From: Eudorina sp. 2006-703-Eu-15
Taxonomy: Eukaryota; Chlorophyta; Chlorophyceae; Chlamydomonadales; Volvocaceae
Reading direction: 5' to 3'
Length of the DNA stretch: 64,000 nucleotides
Assembly (NCBI GenBank): GCA_003117195.1
Contig: BDSI01000004.1
Location: 1,111,290-1,175,289, forward strand
The position numbers were made by a program, and so were the translations under genes. Below, piece after piece: positions 42,619 through 64,000 of this stretch. Numbering within the stretch: the first letter of the stretch is position 1; each line of letters opens with the position of its first letter. The notes below the pieces were generated by a model. That model worked only from the letters and a program-made list of their open reading frames with translations. It made no database searches and was not told where the DNA came from.

Positions 42619-43935
42619 GGCCCTGCTGTGAGCACGCACAGCTGCGCACGTGCTGGCTGGCGCGAGGCGCCAGGGCGGCGGCGTGTGCGGAGCTGTGCTG
42701 CTGGCGAGGTCTGATGTCTAGGGTGCGGGTTGGGGGGCCTGGGGTTCGTCTACTTCGAGTACTGTAGTGCCATTACTGGGCAGGGCAGCCCACCGTATGG
42801 GGACGTGGCCTGCAGGGACGGCATCGCTGGCCTGGGCCCGGGCCTGGGTTGTCGGGCGGGCAAAGCCGCTTTGCCGGCTGCTTGCGTGTTGCGCAGCCGG
42901 CAGGCTGCATCGCAGGTGGTCGCCGGGGTACCTGGCATGGAATGGCGTGACCGTTCCTGCGTGTGGCGGGCAAGGAATCGGGTTTTGATGGGCCCCGCGC
43001 GGTGTCTGTGGTGGGTGCGGATGGAGGTCTGGGGAGAGGCACGTGCGCAGACGTATGGCCAACGCTCTCTGTGAAAGGGAAGGAAAGGCGGGGGGTGCGG
43101 TGGGACCGCGATCCCTGGTGGCCGCTGCTCTAGTAGCTAGCTGCTCAAGAGCCGTGCTTGGATGGGGTTTTAGGGTTTAGGTGGATGGGGGTTTGGCGGC
43201 AATCTTGTGTATCGGGCGGGTGCTTTTCCAAAAGCATGAGCAGCAGCTGTACTAATGCAGGTGGCGCACGGCGCCCCGAAACCAAATCAACGCCGCCTGC
43301 GGAGCGGTCCTTGCCCTTGCCGCACGGACGGGGCGGGCTAATGGAACGCCGATGGAAAGAAAGATGATAACGGCGCGGCGCGGCGCGGCGCGAGTCTCGG
43401 TCATTAAGTCCGACCAGAGGGCTAGCACAATTGAAAATTTGGGGAGACAGGGACCGGCGTCCGGACGACAGTGTTTAGAACGGAACCCCGCCCGCCCGAA
43501 CGACAGTGCTCTTTCCGCGTCGCTTAACGTCCAAGCACCTTCGCACATGCTCGGTCCGTGTACTTTGTTGCGCATGTCATGTCTTCTTACATAACACCGG
43601 AGCAACTTTAAGTGCCGAGTGGATGCTCTCAAGTGGGTGCTGCTGCGGTCGTCGCAACTAGAGTGAGATTTGCTGCGCGTCCGCATGTTCACATGTGTGC
43701 TAGGACGTTGGCCTTCCGGTTGCTGTTGCTTCGTGTGCAAGTACACCGATGCTGTGCGGCTGCTGGCGTGCTCGACCCATCGGACAGCGGGGGGAAGGGG
43801 CTCGCGGGATAAACCGGGTACGGGTCCATGCACCCATGCTACAGCTGCTGCAACAGCTGCTGCTACTGCTACTGCTACTGCTGCTGGTTGGGCAGTGCTT
43901 GTTTCATCGAGTGTACGCTGAGTAAGCAGGCCTGC
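42619..43935. other. Probable 3' UTR / spacer, no gene seen
   Basis: GC-rich DNA after the NTF2-like stop up to the first TGTAA. It contains (CGGCG)-type runs and a CTG/CTA-rich tract near 43850-43890. No exon is supported on either strand. Confidence 0.4.
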
Positions 43936-43940
43936 TGTAA
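43936..43940 (+). terminator. TGTAA motif, possible poly(A) signal of the NTF2-like gene
   Basis: First TGTAA on the plus strand after the NTF2-like stop, 1.3 kb downstream. That would imply a long 3' UTR, so the assignment is tentative. Confidence 0.3.
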
Positions 43941-44522
43941 CACAGGTTTAAGGTGAAATATCCATGTGTGGGCTTGTTGGACGACGGTGCGGCGCGCGCG
44001 CGCGCCCCATGCTCGCAGTGTGGCATGTGGCGGGTGTTGGCGACGTCTGGTTGTAGCTAAGGCAGGACGGAGTCGAGCCGCACCGGGTGTTGACCAGAGC
44101 TGTCGGTGTGTGCGAGTACGACTGTTTGCAGTGCGGGGCTGTACCGGCCTGCTGCTTGCTGCGGAGGGGGGGAGTCCAGGTCGCGCATGGCCGGGCGTCG
44201 TCTGCGATCCGGAGCAGGGTCCGTGCCGTCCCATCTACCGTAACAGCAACGAGCTGTTGGACAATCCAACTTGGGTTTCTTCGTATTGCATACGCTTAGT
44301 TGCATTCTTTTGCGCGGTAGCGCTTCTCCCCAAATACGCTTCGTTGGCGGCAAGGGTCATTCGTTGAAGCCTGCGTGTTCTGCCCAGTCGGACGCATTCT
44401 TGAGCACGCGGATTGGCCCGCGTTGTATAATGCAACAAGCAAACGGCCGTGGCCAAGGCGCACGCGCGCGTGACGACAGCCGACACCCTGCGTTCCGGTT
44501 GCCGTACAATGTGACGTGACCG

Positions 44523-44592
44523 GTTGCGTGTTTCGTTGAGAGGGCAGGCGATTCTCCCGTCAAGTTGAGAGGGCAGGCGATTCTCCCGTCGA
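44523..44592. repeat. Direct duplication GAGAGGGCAGGCGATTCTCC
   Basis: Two tandem copies of about 30 bases separated by a few bases. Confidence 0.85.
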
Positions 44593-44628
44593 CGTCTTCG
44601 CGGCTTTGCTTTCATCGGCCTAATAGAT

Positions 44629-46790
44629 TCATACGATATTCATGGAAGTCGTCAAAAAAATCGTAGTATGCCCCTTGCATTGGAACCTGCAAGGTTTTCT
44701 GGGGCTTGGATTGGCTGTTAGAGACTGCCAGCGCTGTAGCGCCCGGAGCTGCGGTCCTGAGCGGTCCTGAGCACCCAAAGTCGCCACGCCTCTAGCATCG
44801 TGGTTTTCTGGAACGGGTTTGTAATTCTTGGTGTACTGCAGGCGTGCTTTTGCCAACGGCTGGGCCGCGCCACTTGGTGAACCCAGTCTGCCAGCGTTCA
44901 CCGGTGAGCACACCAGCACATCGCGCTGCCAAGTTTCGCGCCGCAATCCGCACAGCTGTCCATGGTCCCGATGCTGAAAGTCTGAACCTCACCAGAGACC
45001 ATGACAGGATAAGGGATCTCCATATACCGATTTTCTCCCTGCTGCAACAGTGCTGGATAGTTTGTAGCATGCATGTGATGATTGTCCCCGCTGCGCAGTG
45101 CGGGTTCCTTACGTGCAAGGTCCGCTGTGACGTGAACCACATTGCTGCGAATGGAAAACTAACCGCGCCCCGAAGGCGTACCGGGTCCGGCACACAAGCG
45201 CAACGAAGAGCCGCTCCGAGCCCGCATAACGACACGGAAACACCCTATGTGCTGGACGTTCCGGATATGACGAGCTAGCGCCTGCACTCGGCCATGAGCA
45301 GACAGGGCCAGGAGTCGTTTGCCATGCTAATCAAACACACCATGTTGACATCATAGTTTGGCATTGAACCACTAATCAGATCCCTCACTATGCTGCAGGC
45401 CTCCTCCATGGTTGAAGCAGGTTCATTCGCGCGCGCCGAAGACAGGTTTCGGAGGCAAGTATCGGAACTTTCCCAAGCTGGCTTGCAACTCACACGTGGT
45501 CTTTTCTAATACGCTTGAATACAGTATGTGGCGTTTTCTTCAAGCCGTGGGATGCTGCGGTTCGGCCCCACGACAGCTTACAGCGGTCCGCGGGACTTTC
45601 TTCGAGAGAACTTCCGCACGCCGGGAGATGAGGTCCAGCGCCTAGCCCCAAATGTCGACGTGCTAGCTGCAAAACAACATACTGTCACAGCAGTCCAGCC
45701 GCTCCAGTATGCTGATAATTCCTCAAATCATGTCGGTGGCTTTCAAAATGTCCTACAGCTTGCCCGTTGCGAGGGCGCACAGCCCATCACCGGGCCTGCT
45801 GCTAAACTGCGCAGCGTTCGGTTATGCAGCAAGGCGACGGCAGCCGCAGTCTTGTCCGCAGTTCAGCCCAGCCCCGTTAGAGTGCCCAAAGCGCTGCGGC
45901 GCGCGCCGGACTCTAGCGGCTGCAGCAGTTTGACTGCAGTCACGAACAGTCTGCGAAGGCATGATTTTGCGGGCAGCAGACGTCCGATCAGGCTACTAGC
46001 GGAGCGTGTCGGAATGGAGGAACGACTGCTGGCTGCCAGCGACCTTTTTGGGGTAAGTTTCAACGTTTCCTTTATCAGATCCTACCCGCTGCGACCGTCC
46101 TCTCGTATTAGATAGTTTACGTGCTGACCCAGATACCCGATTCCTGCAAAAACCCAGTCGTCGTCCAGCAATCTACAGCACGCAACAAACCACCCCGTGC
46201 AGCGCGGGAAGCTCGCAGGCGGCGGCGTTGGCAGCCTAGGTGGCGTGCTGGACCTTGCGCCCATCTTCGCACCGCAGGCACGCAACGTCGGCGGCGCCGC
46301 GCCGCCGTTCGGCCGCACCGCAGGATCTGCACCCAGAGTAGTGCCGCAGGGGTCAAGCGTCTTATCGTGCTTCCCCACTTCGCTCTGGTCAGAGGTGCAG
46401 CGCGGCGCAACGGAGGCGGAGGCGCCGAATGTGGAGCCGGAGGCCGCAGGCGGAGCTCTGGTAGGCGGGTGGAAGGCGCCTCGCGCAAGGCCGGGGCAAG
46501 GCCCCGCTGTATGACCAGCGCCGCTGCGGTTGTAACCCATCGATCCATATCAAACAACGGGCACCAATGGCAGAGATCGTTACAGCCGTGCTTACTGGCA
46601 TGTCCTGGGAATGCAGAGGATTTCCAGGCGACATAGGGGTTATGGCACGCAAGAGAGAGAGAGCCCGTACCCGGGGATCGTCCTGGATCCACCTCCCCGT
46701 CCAGCTCGTTGACCCAGTCCTGATCGAGAGTGCGGTACCTGTTGTAGGTCGGCCAATTTGTGACAGAATACGTTCATTCTAACCCCGCCG
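44629..46790 (-). other. Exon-like segments of an unresolved minus-strand gene or relic
   Basis: This stretch is AT-richer and several minus-strand frames look like protein: 46681-46770 (TNWPTYNRYRTLDQDWVNEL), 46540-46660 (HASKHGCNDLCHWCPLFDMD), 46088-46180 (DDDWVFAGIGYLGQHVNYL), 45585-45650 (ALDLISRRAEVLSKKV, followed by a GTAAGC donor), 45281-45470 (to VCLISMANDSWPCLLMAECR and a stop), and 44900-45140 (NRYMEIPYPVMVSGEVQTF). I could not join them into one consistent reading frame and recognise no family. It may be a real intron-rich, Cys-containing gene or a decayed one. Confidence 0.3.
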
Positions 46791-46942
46791 TCCTCCGTCC
46801 TCCATAACCAGCGCCAAGATCCAGCCCTCCGACCCAAGTTTAACCAGTGCCAAGATGCACCCCACTTGTATCACTAAAGCCGGCGCCCCGCCCCGCCTGA
46901 CGCACCTCCCCGGTGCTTCATGGTCCGCCCGCCCAAAAGGCG

Positions 46943-58652
<11,710 letters not shown>

Positions 58653-58818
58653 ATAAACCGCACGGGCGCTACCTACGCGGCCGAAGGAGATGCACGGGGA
58701 TCTCTGATTGTCCTCGTGACCGCTTGGTGGTCGTTGAGGTGGATATCGCTCCAGAGCTGGTGCATCCATGCATTGCACATACTGGGTGCCTCTGGTGTCG
58801 CGGCGTGCAAAGGTTGCT

Positions 58819-58823
58819 TGTAA
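58819..58823 (+). terminator. TGTAA poly(A) motif of the SHOC1-like gene
   Basis: TGTAA on the plus strand, 167 bases after the stop at 58652 and 788 bases after the alternative stop at 58031. The shorter distance favours use of the final exon. Confidence 0.5.
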
Positions 58824-58841
58824 CGGTTAGTTAAAAAGGTT

Positions 58842-58910
58842 GCTGGGCCCGTTGGATAACCCGGTGAGGACTAAGAGTGCAGCTATGAGTGTCTCCACCT
58901 TGTATCGGGT
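58842..58910. repeat. Dispersed repeat, copy with GGGCCCGTTG and TCCACCTTGTA
   Basis: Shares TGGGCCCGTTG and, downstream, TCCACCTTGTA with 1690-1732; the second half also resembles 5105-5140 (GACTAAG and TCCACCTTGT). It looks like a fragment of a dispersed element. Confidence 0.5.
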
Positions 58911-58984
58911 AAATGATTGGGATTGGGACCATCGGGTAAATGATTGGGATTGGGACCATCGGGTAAATGATTGGGATTGGGACT
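58904..58984. repeat. 27-bp minisatellite, 3 copies
   Basis: Three tandem units beginning ATCGGGTAAATGATTGGGAT, directly adjoining the dispersed repeat. Confidence 0.95.
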
Positions 58985-59932
58985 ACTGAGGAGGGACGCG
59001 AAGAGGCATACGGGTGGTGTTGCGAACGCTGACGCCCGCGCGAATCGTTGCACGCGGTTCACAAGTTTTGACGCTGGATCTGGATCTCATGCGCCGCATG
59101 GATCCGTTTGTGTACGGCCCCGAGTCCTGACCCGACGGTAGGTTCTGCCCTCATGAGGCGTCTCGCTCCGTACTGTACACAGCCGCTCCTTCAGGTAGGA
59201 TGCGGCACGGGTAAACGCAGGGCCCAAAAACGTTGCGACAAGCAAAGGGGGGGTTGTAAACCGGATCGTGACAGTCGCCGCACCGGTCGGGAACATTCGC
59301 GAGTCTGACCACCGCAGAACCTCCTATCCGAACACTTACTGAAGGGTTCTGATAGCAACTCTACAGCAATTATTACCAAGCTGCAGTTTCACGCTTATGA
59401 ACCCACCACGTGCGGATTCCAGGTACATTAAACATTTCGCTCGAATATCATTTATGAAAGGGAAATACCCCAAAATTGTCCAACGCGCCCGCCAACCCTC
59501 GGGTTATTATTCTCGGGATTAAGCCAACGGTCCCTTGCGATAAAACCCATTGCGTGCGACAATGCCACAGTACGGCATAATATCCTTAGTAAGTCATCGT
59601 ACACGTATGTGTTCTGTTGGTCATCATCTATCAATATCGTATCAAAATTTGAGAAGACCGGTGCTTTTAGCATACATTATATATTTGTGGGGTGATCTGT
59701 AAGGTTGAACAAACGGGCCGTTCAGGCTTTCATTATCAATGCCATACTTCATATCAGGTCTACGAGAAATGGTTATGCACCGTTGTTGGTCGGAGTTTGA
59801 TGTTCTGGGGACTGCGCGACAGCCCACACAACATGGCTGACCAACGCATTAAACGCTTAAGACACGCTCCTTAACAATGAAACACCATTGATAGACGTAA
59901 TCACCCAAAGCTGGTGGCGGCGCACAGCGCTC
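58985..59932. promoter_or_regulatory. Upstream region of the last gene
   Basis: Nearly 1 kb, AT-richer toward the right, with no convincing exon on either strand. It presumably holds the promoter and 5' UTR of the plus-strand gene that starts at 59933. Confidence 0.4.
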
Positions 59933-62900
59933 ATGGCGAACCCAATCAGCGCAGTGCTGCGGGAGGTCGAGACAATTCGTCGCTGCTTCGAAGTGACTGG
60001 GCAGGCTACCGGCGCGCCGCAAACACTCTCACTAACCGACCTAGGGACCCCTGCGGCGCCCAACCTACAGGCATGCGCACTCGCCGCGGGGTCGGAGTCA
60101 GATCGGCTGCAGCTTCAGAGAGCCCGTCAAGCTGTGCAGGCCGCGGCAGCCGCGTCAGCGTCGCGGATGGAGGACGAGGACGGGGGCGCTGTGCACCGCG
60201 AAGCTGCTGCCGCAGCAAGCGCTCTGACCTCCGTGGCCGCCGCTGTGGCGACTCCGGGCAGACAGAACTTCCGTGTCAAGGTGGCTGAAGCGCAGGACCT
60301 GCTGCACCAGCTCGCACGCATCTTGTCACGGTGGCAGCAGCGGAGCGCGCTGGCAAGCGCAGGGGCTGCGCAGCAGGCGGCGGCGGCCGGCGACCTGGGA
60401 TCTGCCGCCGCTTCCGCAGCGCGCGCCAAGGAGCACGTGGCCATGGCCATGTGGGCCGCCTGCCTGGGCGGCCATCAGGCGCTGAGGGAGCTGAGCGGAG
60501 ACCTGGATGCCGCGAACCGCGCCGCTGACGGCGCCTTGCAGCTAAGCAATGACCCCTGCAGCGGAGGGCCTGACCCGCGGGCGGCCGGCGCCGGCACGCC
60601 GCCGCCACAGCTTTCGTCGCCTGCTCCTGTGGCCTCTTGCTCCTCATCACGGTCGGGCGGTGCCGAGGCCGCAGCCGGTGCAGGCCCGGCAGGCACTACC
60701 GCTGCAGCCGGTGAGGCACAGACTTCAAGGCAGGAGAGCGGCGCCTTCGCCGTCGGAGCTGATGCCACCGCGTCGAGTCCTCCTGCGAGGTCGACGGCGC
60801 GAGCGGCAGCCCCTGCAGCGGCACAGAGCTCGAGTACCTCCTCGCCCGTCGAGCGTGCGCCCAATCGGACGGATGGATCCACTGCCGCCGCTGAGGACAG
60901 CTCTTATCTGGCAGTAGCAGCTCACGAGGCGGCTGTGGCAAGGTCTGACGACAGAAATGCCAGGTCGCCCGAGATGCGGTGCGGCCAAGCAGCAGCAGCG
61001 TCCGCCTTGATTGCCTCAGCTGCAGCTTCACCCGCGGACGCCAAGGCCGAGACACTGCCACCAGCCCCAGCGGCGGCGGCGAAAGCAGCCCCAGCGGCGG
61101 CGGCGGAAGCAGCCCCAGCGGCGGCGGCGGCGGCGGAAGCCCCAGTGGCGGCGGCGGCGGAAGCCCCAGCGGCAGCGGCGGCGGAAGCCCCAGCGGCAGC
61201 AGCGGCGGAAGCCCCAGCGGCAGTGGCGGCGGAAGCCCCAGCGGCAGCGGCGGTGGAATCAGCCCCAGCGGTGGCGGCGGAATTAGCCCCAGCCGCAGCG
61301 GCGGTGGAATCAGCCACAGCGGCGGCGGCGGAATTAGGCCCAGAGGCAGCGGCGGGGGACGCAGTCCCAGCGGCCATCAGTGCGGCCAACGAGACCGCGA
61401 CCTGCACGCAGCGACAAGGGAGTGCGGCCACCACGTCATCGCGACCATCATCCGGGAGCGTCGGGGGTGCAGGCGGCCGCCAAGGGGGTCCTAGGGCTGA
61501 CGGCGCCGCCGGGTCCGTGGGGCCGGCCCACGGTCCGGTTGACCCAGCCGATGCCGATGAGGACCACCGGGAGGTCGCGATGCGGCGCCTGGTGCAGGCT
61601 GCAGATCGGACGTTCAAGGAAGGAGAGCTCTCCCATGATGCCGTGGCCGCCTTAATCCACGCGTTGAAGTTGCACGGGGTGGGCGGCGTGGGGACCACAG
61701 GCGCACCTGCCGAACAGGATCAGGGCCCAGGGGTCCGGGAGCCCGCGGAGTTGGCCGCCGCCCTGTGGGCCGTCCCACCCGTCCGCTGCGCTGTGTTTCA
61801 GTTAATGTCGTACATTGTACGACAAGTGCGTGCACTGCTGGCGTCGGAGGCGCCCGCGTCGTCACCCGGCATCGATGACCTTGAGTTGGCGGTTCTGCTT
61901 CTCAGCATTTTGCAAGTCCGATTGCTTGTCCCCCAGGCCCCCGTGGCGCAACGGACCCAGGTGCTCCAGTTCCTGCTTCGTACGGACTCGGTCAACTGTC
62001 TCGCGGGGGCTTTGGCGGAGATGGGCGCCAGAGCGGCAGCGAGGTTGCGGGGCGCAGGCTCGGAGCTGGCGGGTGCTGAGGCGGCCGCCTCCGAGGGGCC
62101 GACGGCGTCCTTGGGGTCTGGGGCGATGTCGGACGATTTGGCCGCAGCCGATGGGCCGGTGGCACAGGATGTGGATGTGGCGGCCGCGCAGCGGCGGGAC
62201 AGCAGAGGGGCACCTGGTGGCGCCTGGGAGCTTGGCAGCAGCAGGAGCACCGCCGTGTTCACAGCCTCCTTGTGCAGCATCCTCGGCAACATGGCAGAAC
62301 GCACCGCCGCCACAGTCACGGAGCCGCCGGGCTTGATGGAGATGGAGACACAGCGCGCGCTGCAGGGCGCCCTCATCCGCAGCCAGGCGCTGGAGCACGT
62401 TGTCCGCACCGCTTTGCTTGTACGGCATAACGTCAGGGCTCGGCGCAAGGCCTGGCAGACCGACGTCCTGGATGTGTGCGTCGATGCCTTGACGACCCAG
62501 CTCTTTTCGCTGCTGGAAGGGAGCTTCTCGGGGCACAAGCCGCGGGCGGTGTTTTCCGATGTGCTGCTGTCGGGCCCGTGCGTGCAGTACTTCCTGCTGC
62601 TGCACGCTGTCTCGCAGCTGTGTGCGGCCGACGGGGGCCCCGACTACGGGCTGCCGCCGGGCGCTCGGCTGCCGCCAATGGAGGCCGCGGACCGCGGCGG
62701 CAGCCTCGAGCGTTACGCAGCTGCGGCCGCGGCCGGGGCCCAGCATGACGTCGCGCAGGCAGCGGCGGACACCGGGACCTGCGACCCGCGGCGCGATCGG
62801 TTGCGGGGCGGTCGCCTCATGGCCAAAGTGATGACCGCGTCGTTCTCGTGGTGGACCTCGCACCGGGCTCGGCCCTGCTCCGACCGGGCGCTGCGGGCGG

Positions 62901-64000
62901 TGTGCGAGAGGGCGGCGGCGGCAGCGCTCGCCAGCACCACCGCCGCCGCCGCGCGCTCCTCCCCGCCGGATCCGGATCCGGCATCCGCGGGCGGGAACGG
63001 CGGCAGCAGCGGCGTAGGGACTCGTGCAGCGCCCCCGTGCTTTGCGGCCGCCGACGCGGTGCCCTTGGCCCTGACCTCCCTGGAGTGTGCGGTGACGCTT
63101 GTGCTCAAGGGCTCCGCCGGCAGCCTCCGCCGCCTGTGGGCGCCTGTCGTACAGGCGGTCACGCCGCATCACTGGCCACACCGACGGGGACTCAGCTGTA
63201 CGTCCGGACGCGGCCTTTGCAGCTGCTGGTGATGCTGCCCCTGCCACCCGTACAACCAGGTACGACGGGCGGGCTTGTGCGTGGTGCCCGCGTCTGTGTC
63301 CGTGTGCTCGCTGCTCTAGGGTTCGGCTGGGCTGTATGCGATATTGACCTATCCCGGGGGCGATTGCTTGCTCGGGGGCGGTCATGGTGACCTGACGGTT
63401 GGTGGTTGACGCTCTGCGGATTCCGAGTTCCCTGGACTTGCTTGCACAAACCGGGGTTTACCTTGTCCTTGAACAGCACGCGACAGCAAGGTCCCCCGCG
63501 CTGCCCGGGCTCGGGGCCCTAGGCTCCTTACCTATGTCACCGTTTGTTTGATGAACACGACGACGGTCGCTCATCACCTCAACGTTTATCCTTACCTTTG
63601 CCCGCCCGCGCCGCTGCAACACCGCCTCGCCCCGCCCAGGCGCGCGCCCCTGTCCTGACCTGGCCCCGGTCCTGGCAGCCGGCTACGCGGCCGCCCTGGA
63701 GCGGACCATCGGCTGCGAGATCCAGCAGGCCATGAGCGCCGCCTGTCCCAACGTCAACGCCCGTGCGCTGATTGAGAAGCTGGCGTCCCTCTCGCGACTG
63801 CTGGAGTTCGGGCCGGGGCTGGTCAACCTCCTGGCACACGAGGAGCTCCAGACCGCGGTGTCGCTGATGGCGAACTTGGTCAAGGCGCTGAATATGTCGT
63901 ACTCCATGGCGGTGGCAAGTGGAGCCGAGATGCAGATTGAGGACGAGACCCGGTGCGAGTTGGCCGCGGCGGTGTTGAAGGCGCTCGGCCGGATGCTGGC
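59933..64000 (+). CDS. Unrecognised large Ala-rich protein, 3' end outside the window
   Basis: Exon 1 runs from the ATG at 59933 (MANPISAVLREVETIRRCFE) for about 3.2 kb; the frame is also open 15 codons upstream but without an ATG. The first 330 residues are alpha-helical and Ala-rich, then come EAPAAAAAEAP-type repeats, then a better-conserved-looking helical region (MRRLVQAADRTFKEGELSHD, GIDDLELAVLLLSILQVRLL, VVRTALLVRHNVRARRKAWQ, VQYFLLLHAVSQLC). Exon 1 probably ends between 63150 and 63200; a GTACGT donor at 63199 is in the right phase. A further exon begins near 63644 and continues past the window (ALERTIGCEIQQAM, LLEFGPGLVNLLAHEELQTA). A small exon at about 63221-63258 is possible. No domain is recognised; an armadillo-like helical repeat would fit the pattern but is a guess. 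Confidence 0.6.
61069..61365 (+). repeat. GCG/GAAGCC/CCAGCG coding repeat (Ala-Pro-Glu)
   Basis: About 12 degenerate units of 21 to 27 bases encoding (A)nEAP blocks in exon 1 of the last gene. Another frame reads Ser/Gly/Pro repeats. Confidence 0.9.

Noticed and set aside
61862..63385. 507-codon minus-strand frame opposite the last gene
   Set aside because: It has Arg/Ala/Gly-rich shadow composition, while the plus strand shows coherent helical segments and continues into a further exon.

Overview
This window is nuclear DNA of a green alga, most likely a volvocine (Chlamydomonas/Gonium/Volvox lineage). The evidence is GC-rich and intron-dense genes, codon use dominated by GCC/GGC/CTG, long alanine-, glycine- and glutamine-rich insertions in conserved proteins, TGTAA polyadenylation motifs, many GC-rich minisatellites, and algal wall and matrix genes (fasciclin-HRGP, expansin). 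No gene is bacterial in structure. I joined exons by hand using splice consensus, reading-phase agreement and remembered family motifs; no alignment was run.

Layout, left to right. 1-3317: mostly non-coding, with an AT-rich island. 3318-8778 (+): a secreted FAS1 (fasciclin) domain fused to a giant proline-rich shaft containing a 189-bp tandem repeat. 8779-12303: convergent spacer. 12304-21015 (-): a 16-exon BAR-PH-ArfGAP-ankyrin protein (ACAP / plant AGD1-4 type) with a one-base frame break in the ArfGAP motif. 21589-24104 (-): an EAF-family RNA polymerase II elongation cofactor. 25188-29749 (+): a DUF89/ARMT1-type metal-dependent phosphatase. 30541-33250 (-): an expansin. 33611-36729 (-): GPI8/PIG-K, the GPI-transamidase catalytic subunit. 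37376-42618 (+): an NTF2/SnoaL-like domain joined through a long Ser/Ala-rich linker to a lipocalin-like domain, with a plastid-type N-terminus. 42619-46942: no secure gene, but exon-like fragments. 46943-58652 (+): a very large SHOC1/ZIP2-like, XPF-related meiotic protein whose introns carry a (CACCG)n array and a telomere-like TTCAGGG array. 59933-64000 (+, runs off the end): an unrecognised Ala-rich protein.

The genes do not form an operon. Two themes recur. One is the cell surface: FAS1-HRGP, expansin, and GPI8, which acts in the secretory pathway. The other is housekeeping and nuclear work: ArfGAP, EAF, DUF89 and SHOC1-like. Two head-to-head pairs (EAF/DUF89 and GPI8/NTF2-like) share spacers of about 1.1 and 0.65 kb and probably use divergent promoters. 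Points worth checking first are the ArfGAP frame break, three phase-supported GC-AG introns, the two intronic arrays in the meiotic gene, and two families of short dispersed repeats.
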